Part shown: positions 1 through 7,964 of the stretch, piece after piece
Layout: every line of letters begins with the position of its first letter
How positions within the stretch are numbered: the stretch's first letter is position 1
From: Candidatus Omnitrophota bacterium
GTDB lineage: Bacteria; Omnitrophota; Koll11; Duberdicusellales; 4484-171
DNA: 9,124 nucleotides
Direction of reading: 5' to 3'
Assembly: GCA_021735115.1 (NCBI GenBank)
Contig: JAIPHQ010000020.1
Coordinates: 1-9,124 of the forward strand
Program-made: the position numbers and the translations under genes
Notes under the pieces: generated by a model
What the model was told of the DNA's origin: nothing
The model's database searches: none
What the model saw: the letters and a program-made list of their open reading frames with translations, nothing else

Positions 1-2
1 AA

Positions 3-887
3 AAGACAAGTGTTTTGTTTCTAGGAGATGAAGGGAAATCAATTAGATGCCTAAATTGCAAAACTATAATAGAAGGAAGTGATAAAGTTAGGTGGGTTAA
101 TAAAAAAATAGAAATATTTAAATGCCCGACTTGTAATAAAAGCCTGGGCGTTAAAAAGAATATTAAAGCTATAGATAAAAGATGGTTTTTAGTAGATTTG
201 GAGCCTGGTGATTTTGTAACTTGTTATGCGTGTGGCGATAGTATATATTGGGGAGATGATACTTCTTGGCAAGATAGCCTAAGGAGCTTAAGAAATATAA
301 AAGAAGGTAAAACCATACATTTTCCTTGTTGTGGTGGCTCCAAACTTTCGCTTAAGAGAAAGAACAATAGTTTATTATTGGATAATGTTTATAGCGAAGA
401 TGAAAATTCAGTTTATCTTGAAGAGAAGCCAATTACAAAGTTATTGTTCAAAATAAGCTTTAAAATTACTACTCGAATTCCTTTAGATGTTAAAGATACT
501 ATAGAATATATAAAGAACTGCCTTAAAATTCGGGGTTTTTCTTATCAGGAGGTATTTAGTTCCTTGACGGGTCCTACTAGGTACCAAATTAAGAAAATAA
601 CTTTTCGCACGACACTTGATTGGTTAAATACAGATTCACCAAAAGAAGCGATCCCAAAAAGATATTTCCGGATTGCTCTAGAAAGTTGTTTCCGTATTGA
701 TAATAGTAAGAGTTATGATTTAGGTAGCCTGACAAGATCATATCATGAGGCAATAAGAGAAGACTTATTATGGGGGCTGGAGCAAAGTTTTTACAAAGTT
801 TATGATATGTCGATCAAGAGTTTTTCAATAGTGGATAGTTTTATTTCTGGTTTTCAGACAAAGAGTGAATATAGTGGAACAATTTAA
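3..887 (+). CDS. Cysteine-rich zinc-ribbon-like protein, unknown function, 5' end uncertain
   Basis: I do not recognise the family. The reading frame is open to the window edge. The first possible start inside is TTG at 15, with no Shine-Dalgarno site before it, so the gene probably begins upstream. Numbering from that TTG (290 residues), there are two pairs of cysteine knuckles: CLNC (12-15) with CPTC (37-40), and CYAC (70-73) with FPCCGG (103-108). This is the pattern of two consecutive zinc-ribbon modules. Residues 110-290 carry no cysteine pairs, are mixed alpha/beta and rich in charged and aromatic residues, and show no catalytic motif I can name. There is no signal peptide or membrane segment in the visible part, so it is probably cytoplasmic. 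The DUF429 gene follows after 21 bases, suggesting co-transcription. Zinc binding is inferred from cysteine spacing only; nucleic-acid or protein binding would be typical of such ribbons but is not shown. Confidence 0.75.
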   Translation, partial: KTSVLFLGDEGKSIRCLNCKTIIEGSDKVRWVNKKIEIFKCPTCNKSLGVKKNIKAIDKRWFLVDLEPGDFVTCYACGDSIYWGDDTSWQDSLRSLRNIKEGKTIHFPCCGGSKLSLKRKNNSLLLDNVYSEDENSVYLEEKPITKLLFKISFKITTRIPLDVKDTIEYIKNCLKIRGFSYQEVFSSLTGPTRYQIKKITFRTTLDWLNTDSPKEAIPKRYFRIALESCFRIDNSKSYDLGSLTRSYHEAIREDLLWGLEQSFYKVYDMSIKSFSIVDSFISGFQTKSEYSGTI

Positions 888-908
888 TTCTGATGTGAAG
901 AGGTAATT

Positions 909-1616
909 ATGAAATATGTTGGTGTTGATGGATGCAAGAAAGGATGGTTTGCTGTAGCGGTAGAGGATAATGATCAATCTTATGAAGTAAAAGTTTTTGA
1001 AAATATTAAAAAACTTTGGGAGTATTATAAAAATAGGTCTTTAAAGATTGCAATTGATATTCCAATTGGGTTACCAAACAGAAAAACCAAAGTGCGCCAA
1101 TGTGATGTTGAAGCACGAAAAAGATTGGGTAAACCAAGAGGCGCTGGCGTTTTCCCTCCCCCAAGTGACAAAGTTTTAAATGCAGAGACTTACGAAGAAG
1201 CATGCGTTATGAATAAGAGAGAACTTGGTAAAAAAATATCAAAGCAAACATGGAGTATTCTACCAAAAATCAAAGAAGTAAATAGTTTAGTTTCGAAAGA
1301 TGAAAAGGCTGGAAGGAACATCATAGAGATACATCCAGAGGTATGTTTTTGGAGCATAAATAATAAACATTCGATGAAGTATAACAAAAAAAAGAGGGAA
1401 GGTTATGAAGAAAGAAGGGAGTTATTGCAAAAGAAATGTTTTTTAACAGATAAACTTCTTAATTATGCTTTAAATAATTTCAAACGCAAGGAAGTTGCTA
1501 AAGATGATATTCTTGATGCCTTGGTTGCTGCCTATACAGCAGAACAAGCTTCAAAAGGAAATGCTATAGCATTTGGCGATCCGGATGAAGGCCAGATTTG
1601 GTTTCCAAATAGTTAA
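909..1616 (+). CDS. DUF429 family protein (predicted RNase H-fold nuclease)
   Basis: This 235-residue protein matches the DUF429 pattern throughout. It has an N-terminal GVDGCKKGW (5-13), AIDIPIGLP (48-56), RQCDVEAR (63-70), VFPPPSD (81-87), EIHPEVCF (140-147) and a C-terminal DDILDAL (199-205). Asp7, Asp50 and the Asp199/Asp200/Asp203 cluster are the acidic residues expected to coordinate metal in an RNase H-like fold. Members of this family are predicted nucleases, but their substrate and pathway are not established, so function stays putative. Length is normal and the gene looks intact. The ATG start follows an AGAGG ribosome site at 899-903. It sits 21 bases after the zinc-ribbon gene and 17 bases before the TPR gene, so an operon is likely. 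No signal peptide; cytoplasmic. Confidence 0.88.
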   Translation: MKYVGVDGCKKGWFAVAVEDNDQSYEVKVFENIKKLWEYYKNRSLKIAIDIPIGLPNRKTKVRQCDVEARKRLGKPRGAGVFPPPSDKVLNAETYEEACVMNKRELGKKISKQTWSILPKIKEVNSLVSKDEKAGRNIIEIHPEVCFWSINNKHSMKYNKKKREGYEERRELLQKKCFLTDKLLNYALNNFKRKEVAKDDILDALVAAYTAEQASKGNAIAFGDPDEGQIWFPNS

Positions 1617-1633
1617 ATACAGGAGGTTTTTAC

Positions 1634-2863
1634 ATGAGAAAAATACTTATAATCTTTTTGTTTTTATTCCTAATTAATAATTTATCCTTTGCAAAAGTAA
1701 CCTCAGATTATTTAAGTCCAGAAAAGATTTTCAAGGTTCCCACAGAAGAAGAAAAAACAATAAATGCCATAAAACGCATAGAAGAGTTAAGTGAAGAAGA
1801 CCCAAAGAATTATCAACACTATGAGAAACTTTCTATGCTTTATAATCATATTAAACTATATGAAAAAGAGTTAGAGGTTCTTAAACAAGCAATAAAGTAT
1901 TATCCAAAGGACGGGGAGGATAAAGATATATTATACGGTAATCTTGCTCGTACTTATCTTATTCTTAATCGGCCCGATAAAGCAAAGCAAGCTCTAGATA
2001 AAGCAACAAAAATAAATCCTAAAAACTCTATAAACCAAATGCATTTAGTTCAATATTATATGAAGAAGAGAGAATTAAAAAAATCCGCATCAGCACTAAA
2101 GAGATTAAATGATTTAATGCCAGCTGCTGAGCAATATTACAAAGCTTACAATCATGCATTTTTGAAAGAAAAAATGAACAATGAAGAATTAATAATTATA
2201 TTTAGGGAACTTGCAAAAATTGATTCTAAAAATAGTGAAGCGCATAAGATGTATGCTATTGCCCTACGTAATGATTTTAGTAATATCAATAAGAATTTTC
2301 CTACAATTATGGAGGAATATAAAAAAGCTATCAAGTTAGCTCCGAAAAATATATTTAATTATATAACTATTGCGAATGCTTACACAGTAAAAGCCAGGAT
2401 CAATAAAGATGATAAATACTTTCAGAATGCTTTAGATTGGCTGAAAAAGGCAAAAAATATTGATCCAGATCATAAAAAATTACCTTTTGTTTTTGGTTAT
2501 TGTTATCTTTATATGGGAGAATATGATAAAGCAATAATAAACCTAGAGAAGGCAGTAAGAAATAATCCAAACGAAGAAGAGCCCCTAGAAATGTTACTCA
2601 ATGCTTATAATGGAAAAGCATATCAAGCTTATAAAGAAGGTAAGAATCTTGAGGAAGGCATAGCTATTATTGACAAAGCACTTTCATATCAACCTGAAAA
2701 CGGAATTTTTCTATCAACTAAAGCAGAAATTCTTTATAAGATGGGAAAATACGAAGAGGCATATGAATATATAAAACGGGGAATTGCCCTAGAACCAGAT
2801 TACCCAGAAATACAACAAGATTTTAAAATGATTGAAGAAGCTTTAAATAAGCAAAATAATTAA
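1634..2863 (+). CDS. Exported tetratricopeptide (TPR) repeat protein
   Basis: This 409-residue protein opens with a classic signal peptide: MRK, a hydrophobic core (residues 4-16) and a likely signal peptidase I site after LSFA (17-20). The rest is a helical TPR solenoid. Repeats end in the usual Pro-containing turn, for example around residues 57, 91 (YYPKD), 129 (INPKN), 237 (LAPKN), 278 (IDPDH), 312 (NNPNE), 354 (YQPEN) and 388 (LEPDY). Typical signatures such as GEYDKAIINLEKA (295-307) and GKYEEAYEYIKRG (371-383) are present. TPRs bind partner proteins, so this is probably a scaffold at the outer face of the membrane or in the periplasm; no partner is evident. No lipobox cysteine follows the signal. 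The ATG has a perfect AGGAGG at 1621-1626, seven bases upstream, confirming the start. Confidence 0.9.
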   Translation: MRKILIIFLFLFLINNLSFAKVTSDYLSPEKIFKVPTEEEKTINAIKRIEELSEEDPKNYQHYEKLSMLYNHIKLYEKELEVLKQAIKYYPKDGEDKDILYGNLARTYLILNRPDKAKQALDKATKINPKNSINQMHLVQYYMKKRELKKSASALKRLNDLMPAAEQYYKAYNHAFLKEKMNNEELIIIFRELAKIDSKNSEAHKMYAIALRNDFSNINKNFPTIMEEYKKAIKLAPKNIFNYITIANAYTVKARINKDDKYFQNALDWLKKAKNIDPDHKKLPFVFGYCYLYMGEYDKAIINLEKAVRNNPNEEEPLEMLLNAYNGKAYQAYKEGKNLEEGIAIIDKALSYQPENGIFLSTKAEILYKMGKYEEAYEYIKRGIALEPDYPEIQQDFKMIEEALNKQNN

Positions 2864-2902
2864 TTATGCCCGATCCAGATTTTTGGGATTTATAATTTTA
2901 GG

Positions 2903-3232
2903 ATGAAAAGTTTAATTAAAAGAGATGATTCAGAATTAAAAGTAATTCACAATGGTAGAGAGGTGTTTTCATTTGAAGGAAATGAAACTATTAAAGAAAC
3001 TGTAAAGGATGAATTCTCTAAACCAGTTACTGCTATAGTGTCTAGATACAGTAATAGAAATAATATTGAAGTGTATGGTAATGTCATAAAAACCTTAAGG
3101 CCAGGAAATAAAAATTATGTGATGTATGTATTATTTAAGAAAATAAAAAATCTTAACTTTGAAATAATATACAATATAAAAGATAGGAAAATTTATGAGG
3201 AGTACAGACAAAGAAACAAAAAGCGTAGTTGA
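2903..3232 (+). CDS. Small protein of unknown function (109 residues)
   Basis: I do not recognise this gene. The product is small, very basic at its C-terminus (ending RQRNKKRS) and probably soluble, with predicted beta-strand patches (VREVF-like and IEVYGNVI segments, NLNFEIIYNI) and no cysteine, signal peptide or membrane segment. The start is uncertain. AGGA directly abuts the ATG, too close for a normal Shine-Dalgarno site, while the frame stays open back to 2864 without another standard start. The gene lies 39 bases after the TPR gene, so it may be its last operon partner. It is followed by the 133-base gap with the radC promoter. It could be a real small gene or a diverged domain fragment; the steady codon structure and length favour a real gene. 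Confidence 0.6.
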   Translation: MKSLIKRDDSELKVIHNGREVFSFEGNETIKETVKDEFSKPVTAIVSRYSNRNNIEVYGNVIKTLRPGNKNYVMYVLFKKIKNLNFEIIYNIKDRKIYEEYRQRNKKRS

Positions 3233-3266
3233 AGTGGAGTATTTTGTTAGGTAAAAATCGAATAAC

Positions 3267-3301
3267 TGCCAGATTGCTTTGAAAATAGGGGGAATCTGGT
3301 A
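3267..3301. promoter_or_regulatory. Inverted repeat abutting the -10 box; possible operator
   Basis: CCAGATT at 3269-3275 is matched by a perfect inverted copy AATCTGG at 3293-3299, separated by 17 bases. The dyad extends one further Watson-Crick pair (T3267-A3301) through a G-T wobble. The right arm ends on the base before TATAAT, and the -35 candidate lies between the arms, so a protein bound here would block RNA polymerase. A third related half-site, TCTGGCA at 3342-3348, lies just before the radC ribosome site and is an exact inverse complement of TGCCAGA at 3267-3273. No U-tract follows the dyad, so it is not a rho-independent terminator. The operator role is inferred from position; no regulator gene is visible in the window. 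Confidence 0.45.
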
Positions 3302-3305
3302 TAAT
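3279..3305 (+). promoter_or_regulatory. Promoter with extended -10 for the radC / restriction-modification operon
   Basis: A perfect -10 hexamer TATAAT (3300-3305) is preceded by TG at 3297-3298, giving the extended -10 element TGGTATAAT. A near-consensus -35 TTGAAA lies at 3279-3284, with a 15-base spacer that is shorter than the ideal 17; the extended -10 would compensate. Transcription should begin around 3311-3313, giving a leader of about 55 bases that carries AAGGAGG before radC. This is the best vegetative (sigma-70-type) promoter I see in the window. It lies in one of the largest intergenic gaps, directly before a block of overlapping or closely spaced genes. Confidence 0.7.
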
Positions 3306-3365
3306 GAAATCTCACATAAATAAAAGAAGTTCAAAAAAATTTCTGGCAAAAAGGAGGATCGACAA

Positions 3366-4046
3366 TTGACCAGGTCATTTACCCTACACGATTTACCAAA
3401 AGAAGAGCGGCCAAGAGAGAGGTTAATTAAGTTTGGCGAACAAGCACTTTCTGCCCAAGAATTATTACAACTTATTTTGGGTCGTGGAGTTCCAGGCGAA
3501 TCAGTTACTGTAACTGCTCAAAAGATATTGAGTCACTTTGGCAGTTTACAAAAATTGGCAGAAGCAAGTATTGAAGAACTTTCTCAAATAAAAGGGATAG
3601 GGTCAGCTAAGGCCGCTCAGATAAGAGCTGCGTGTGAAATGGGGCGAAGAATTTCTACTCAAACACCTTCTTATAAAAGTAAAGAACTTACAAATCCAGA
3701 AAAGGTCTTTAAATTTATGCGAAGTAGAGTTAAAGATTACAAAAAAGAACATCTTTACGTGATTGTGCTTAATACTAAAAGTTGGACAGTCGGAGAGATT
3801 TCTTTAGGAACTCTTGACACAATGCTGGCACATCCTAGAGAGGCTTTTGCTGAGGCTATTAAGCATAATGCTTCTTCTGTTATATTTGTGCATAATCATC
3901 CGTCAGGCAACGCTGAGCCATCTCAAGAAGATATTGAGCTTACTAAACAACTTATAAAAGCCGGGGAGTTGCTCAGGATTGAAGTCCTAGACCATCTTGT
4001 AATTACTAAAGAAAACTTTTGCAGCATAATTAAAAAATTAAAATGA
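3366..4046 (+). CDS. radC: RadC family JAB/MPN-domain protein
   Basis: A full-length RadC (226 residues). The N-terminal part has the family signature LPKEERPRERL (10-20) and a helix-hairpin-helix region (about 65-95, core IKGIGSAKAAQI). The C-terminal JAB/MPN domain has the metal motif HNHPSGN (176-182) continuing to Ser186 and Asp189, that is H-x-H-x7-S-x2-D, so metal binding looks intact. RadC was named for DNA repair, but that role has been questioned and its biochemical activity is unsettled. RadC-like proteins are frequent in mobile and defence regions. The TTG start is supported by a perfect AAGGAGG at 3351-3357, eight bases upstream, and by the position of the conserved N-terminus. 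The stop overlaps the next start by four bases (ATGA, 4043-4046), so RadC is translationally coupled to the restriction-methylase subunit. Confidence 0.93.
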   Translation: MTRSFTLHDLPKEERPRERLIKFGEQALSAQELLQLILGRGVPGESVTVTAQKILSHFGSLQKLAEASIEELSQIKGIGSAKAAQIRAACEMGRRISTQTPSYKSKELTNPEKVFKFMRSRVKDYKKEHLYVIVLNTKSWTVGEISLGTLDTMLAHPREAFAEAIKHNASSVIFVHNHPSGNAEPSQEDIELTKQLIKAGELLRIEVLDHLVITKENFCSIIKKLK

Positions 4047-6424
4047 AAAAAAATATCCAAAAGTCAATTGAAAAATACATAAAAAAATCCCCTAAAAAGG
4101 TAGTGGATTTTTTAGGAAAAGAAGGAAAAGTGAAATATAGTCGAGATATCAAAAGCCACAGAGAAATTAAAACTATTTCCGGAGATGAAGAGGCGGTGCG
4201 TAGCTTTCTTGTTGCAAAGTTAGTAAATGAATTAGGCTATAAAACAGAAAAGATTGAACTCGAAAAAGAATACGATATTGGAAGACCTAAAATTAACAAA
4301 CCGAGGATAGATACAATAGTAAGAGACAATAAAAACAATGCTTTTCTATATATAGAAATTAAAAGTCCACAGGAATATGAAAAAAATAAAGATGAGGTGA
4401 TCGAAAAGCAGCTTTTTAACCTTGCTTCTCAAGAGCAGGGGCAAGGCAAAAAAGTAAAATACTTAGCACTTTATACGGTTGAGGTTGTCGAAGATGAAGT
4501 TAAAGACAAGTGTATTTTAATTGATTATGAAAAATTCCCTTCGTTTAGTGAATGGAAAGATGTTAGAGATTTTACCGATGAATTGCCAGAAAGATACGGA
4601 AAGGCTCAAAAAGAACCATATATTAAAGGCGGAAAAAAAGATTTAGACATTAGTTTTTCTTATGAACAATTAGATGGAATTAGAAAAAATCTTCATAATG
4701 TGCTTTGGGGCGGTGGTGGAGCTGATGACAACGATATTTTTTCTTCGTTGGTAAATATAATTTTAGCAAAAATCCAAGATGAAGACGAAAAAGAAAAAGG
4801 TGAAAAATATGATTTTCAAGTATTTTCTTTTAAATCCGGCGAGAGCTTTGAAACTAATGAAGAGCTATTTGATAGGATCAACAAACTTTATAGACGGGCG
4901 CTAAAGCAAAAACTGAATATTACAAGTGAAGCAAAACTCAAAAAATCCTACGTTATAGATGAGAATAAATTATCACTTCCGAAATTAAAATATACGGTTG
5001 CAGAGCTTGAAAGGTTTTCTTTTGTAGATGGAAAAAATAGTTTTGACGGTAAAGATATTCTTGGTGATTTCTTTGAGGGGATTATTCGGGAAGGTTTTAA
5101 ACAGACAAAGGGACAATTTTTTACTCATATTAATATTGTAAGATTCTTTCTTTGGAGTTTGAAACTTGATAAATTGGCGATTGAAAGAGTGAATAATGAT
5201 TTGGAAATCCCATATTTAGTTGATCCTGCCGCTGGCAGCGGAACTTTCCTTATAGAGTACATGAAATTTATTACTAAAATTTTGAAGTATAGGTTTAAAA
5301 ATAAATTAGCTACCAAAAGAGCCGTTGAAGATAAATTTGATCAATGGTTTATGCCAAATCACAGAGAGAATAAATGGGCACAACATTTTATTTATGGTAT
5401 AGAGATGAACTTTAATTTAGGCACAGCTACAAAAGTAAATATGATCTTGCACGGCGACGGCTCAACTAACGTTTTCGTTAAAGATGGGCTTTTGCCTTTT
5501 AATTTTTATGATAAAGAAACTGCGCCGAATTTTTTAAATAGAGGCCAAGAAGATAAGTTGTATTTTGACAAAGACGTGAATGCGCAGTTTGATGTTATTG
5601 TTACTAATCCGCCTTTTAGTGTTAATTTGGATAACGAAACTAAAAAACATCTTTCCCGCGAATTTATTTTTGGAAATAAAAAGAATTCAGAAAATCTCTT
5701 TGTAGAAAGATGGTATCAATTGCTTAAGCCAAATGGCCGACTTGGTGCCGTTTTGCCAGAAAGCGTTTTTGATACAACTGAAAATAAATATATTCGCCTT
5801 TTTATTTATAAATATTTTAAAGTAAAGGCAGTTGTTAGCTTACCCCAGCTTACCTTTGAACCGTTTACTTCTACAAAAACCAGTTTGCTTTTTGCACAAA
5901 AGAAAACAAAGACCGAAATTCAAACCTGGGATAATTCCTGGAGTAAATACTCAAACGAATGGAATAGTCTCAAAACCAGATGTGAAAATTTGTTAGCTGT
6001 TTATCTTAATAGGAAAGACAGACAAAAGCTGCCCTCAATTAAGGATTTAAAGGAATCAGAAGAAAAGATAATTTTAAAAAGGATGCTTAAAACTTACATT
6101 GAAGGTGATGACGAAAAACTTTCCGGTAAAGAATTAGTTAAAAAATATAAAGACGAGCTTAAAAATCTTTGTAAATACGATAAAGATACTAAAGATATAT
6201 TTGGCTTTGTAAATACTTGGTGGGTGTTTGGCGAAGTAGCAAAAGAGTTGAATTATAAGATCTTTATGGCAGAAGTGAAAAATATCGGCTACAAGCGGAC
6301 TAAAAGAGGAGAAAAACCGAGGCCAAACGAGCTTTTTCGAACAAGCGATAAGGACGAAATTATGATTGATGATGGCGTAATGGAAACGGTATTAGATTAT
6401 ATGCGAAAAATTGATTGGGAATGA
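4043..6424 (+). CDS. Fused restriction-methylation subunit: HsdR-N-like nuclease domain plus N6-adenine DNA methyltransferase
   Basis: This 793-residue protein joins two activities. Residues about 45-160 resemble the HsdR N-terminal PD-(D/E)xK nuclease: E49/E50 in a helix, Asp90 in PRID, and E105-I-K107 in YIEIKSP, the expected D...ExK catalytic set. Residues about 200-620 form an HsdM-type methyltransferase: GQFFTH (357-362), AdoMet motif I DPAAGSGTF (394-402), GIEMN (452-456) and catalytic motif IV NPPF (522-525), which marks N6-adenine methylation. The C-terminus (about 620-793) is helical and charged and may dock the S subunit. An HsdM alone is about 500 residues, so this is a genuine fusion. 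No ATPase/helicase motifs are present, unlike HsdR. It starts within the radC stop (ATGA) and lacks its own ribosome site, so it depends on coupling. The specificity gene lies 78 bases downstream. A BcgI-like type IIB/IIG enzyme is the best reading; a modification-only enzyme with a degenerate nuclease is the alternative. Confidence 0.88.
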   Translation: MKKNIQKSIEKYIKKSPKKVVDFLGKEGKVKYSRDIKSHREIKTISGDEEAVRSFLVAKLVNELGYKTEKIELEKEYDIGRPKINKPRIDTIVRDNKNNAFLYIEIKSPQEYEKNKDEVIEKQLFNLASQEQGQGKKVKYLALYTVEVVEDEVKDKCILIDYEKFPSFSEWKDVRDFTDELPERYGKAQKEPYIKGGKKDLDISFSYEQLDGIRKNLHNVLWGGGGADDNDIFSSLVNIILAKIQDEDEKEKGEKYDFQVFSFKSGESFETNEELFDRINKLYRRALKQKLNITSEAKLKKSYVIDENKLSLPKLKYTVAELERFSFVDGKNSFDGKDILGDFFEGIIREGFKQTKGQFFTHINIVRFFLWSLKLDKLAIERVNNDLEIPYLVDPAAGSGTFLIEYMKFITKILKYRFKNKLATKRAVEDKFDQWFMPNHRENKWAQHFIYGIEMNFNLGTATKVNMILHGDGSTNVFVKDGLLPFNFYDKETAPNFLNRGQEDKLYFDKDVNAQFDVIVTNPPFSVNLDNETKKHLSREFIFGNKKNSENLFVERWYQLLKPNGRLGAVLPESVFDTTENKYIRLFIYKYFKVKAVVSLPQLTFEPFTSTKTSLLFAQKKTKTEIQTWDNSWSKYSNEWNSLKTRCENLLAVYLNRKDRQKLPSIKDLKESEEKIILKRMLKTYIEGDDEKLSGKELVKKYKDELKNLCKYDKDTKDIFGFVNTWWVFGEVAKELNYKIFMAEVKNIGYKRTKRGEKPRPNELFRTSDKDEIMIDDGVMETVLDYMRKIDWE

Positions 6425-6502
6425 TTGTATGAGAATCAAAGATAAACGAGAGATATTTTAATTGATAGCAGAAAAAGAGTTTGACTTTAACCAAAGATAA
6501 GC

Positions 6503-7936
6503 ATGTCGCTAAAACAATTTACAACTGATTTTAAAAAATTAGGACAAGACTCATATTTAAGAAATGATGAAAAATACCATGCTTTTTTAAATAGCACTGA
6601 TTGGAATTTATTTGATGTAAAAAGCAAGTATTTAGTTCCATTAAAAGATATTTTGATTGATGATTATCATAATTTTGAATATAAAAAAGGTGAGGAATAC
6701 AAAGGAATACCAACAGGCCAAACTTATTTAGATGAAGACGGGGACATAAGGGAGTTTCAACCAGTCACCGCTGGAGATCATCCCGGAAGATTGAAATATA
6801 AAGTTTCAAATAAAAATATCCTGATTTCAAGTTTAAGACTAGCAAAATCTCCAGCATTATTTTTTGAAAAGGAAGACTTATCTGAATACGTCTTTTCGAA
6901 CGGTTTTTATATTTTTAAAATAAGTGATGATTGGAATACTAAATTTGTTCTTTATATCTTAAGAGCAAGAAAATTAAGGAATATTCTTAATAGGCATCTT
7001 TATAGAGGCATTGGTATCTCTGCTTACAAAAAAGAGGATTTGTTAAAAATCAAAGTTCCGCTTATTCCAAAGTTACAACAGGATCAAATCGTTGCTCAAA
7101 TTGAACAGGTAGAAAAGCAAATTAAAAAACTAAAAGCGCAAAATATCCCACCTCAAGAAGTTATTAATAAAGTTTTTGCCCGAGAATTTAATTTTGATTT
7201 AGAAAAGTTTGAAGAATTAAAAAAAATTACAAACTATTATCTTGATTTTTTTGCCTTTGGAAACAATAAAGATGTAAGGCAAAGCGTAAAATTTCATAGA
7301 CGAGCAGGTATTTTTGTTATTCAACAACTTAAAAAAATCACAAGCAAAAAAATCAAAGACTTTATTTCAGAACCAATCGTTTTAGGAAAAGGAGTTTCGC
7401 CAAAAGATTATGATGAGAAAGGAGATTATTTTTATATCTCAATGGCAAATATCAAAAATTGGCAATTTGAATACGAAGATTCAAAACTTGTTTCCAAAGA
7501 ATATTCGAACAAAAACCAAAACAAAACAGTTTCTAAAGATGACATTTTAATTGCTCGCTCAGGAGAAGGAACAATCGGAAAAGTGGCCTTAATTGATGAT
7601 GAAGTTTTGCAGGGTATTTTTGCTGATTTTATAATGAGAGTTAGATTTCAAAATTGTAATCCCCTTTTTGCATATTATTATTTCAGAACTGAATATTTTC
7701 AATATCTTGTTGAAATAAACAAAAAAGGATTAGGAAATAACACGAATATCTTTCCAAGTCAGATACAAGAATTTCCGATAATAGACATTTCTTTAAAATC
7801 CCAACAAGAAATCGTTGATGAAATAAAAGAAGAACTTGATAAGCAAGAAGAAATAAATAAAAAAATACAGGATGAAAGAGATGAAATTGATCAAATAATT
7901 GAAAGATATATTAGGAAAGAGGGAAGACAAAAGTGA
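6503..7936 (+). CDS. hsdS: Specificity subunit of restriction-modification system (HsdS-like, two TRDs)
   Basis: This 477-residue protein has the two-half architecture of type I-like S subunits, which read a bipartite DNA target. Target-recognition domain 1 covers about 40-188 and ends in GIGISAYKKEDLLKIKVPLI, followed by a helical spacer beginning LQQDQIVAQIEQVEKQI (191-207). Domain 2 covers about 270-428 and ends in NNTNIFPSQIQEFPI, followed by a second helix QQEIVDEIKEEL (434-445) running to the C-terminus as a coiled coil. The parallel ends of both halves, each leading into a QQ-x-IV helix, are diagnostic. An in-frame stop at 6488-6490 makes ATG 6503 the only nearby start, yet no Shine-Dalgarno site is seen. 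The partner is the fused nuclease-methylase upstream; together they should select the site for both methylation and cleavage. The target sequence cannot be read from the protein. The gene looks intact. Confidence 0.9.
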   Translation: MSLKQFTTDFKKLGQDSYLRNDEKYHAFLNSTDWNLFDVKSKYLVPLKDILIDDYHNFEYKKGEEYKGIPTGQTYLDEDGDIREFQPVTAGDHPGRLKYKVSNKNILISSLRLAKSPALFFEKEDLSEYVFSNGFYIFKISDDWNTKFVLYILRARKLRNILNRHLYRGIGISAYKKEDLLKIKVPLIPKLQQDQIVAQIEQVEKQIKKLKAQNIPPQEVINKVFAREFNFDLEKFEELKKITNYYLDFFAFGNNKDVRQSVKFHRRAGIFVIQQLKKITSKKIKDFISEPIVLGKGVSPKDYDEKGDYFYISMANIKNWQFEYEDSKLVSKEYSNKNQNKTVSKDDILIARSGEGTIGKVALIDDEVLQGIFADFIMRVRFQNCNPLFAYYYFRTEYFQYLVEINKKGLGNNTNIFPSQIQEFPIIDISLKSQQEIVDEIKEELDKQEEINKKIQDERDEIDQIIERYIRKEGRQK

Positions 7937-7964
7937 AGAGAAACAAAAAGCATTTAGTTGATCA

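Noticed and set aside
2866..2895. Nine-codon ORF (MPDPDFWDL) between the TPR gene and the 109-residue gene
   Set aside because: No ribosome site and too short to tell from chance.
4046..4053. A8 tract at the start of the fused methylase gene as a phase-variation switch
   Set aside because: Short A-runs are common in this AT-rich sequence (another A7 lies at 4081-4087), and the frame is intact. Nothing beyond run length supports switching.
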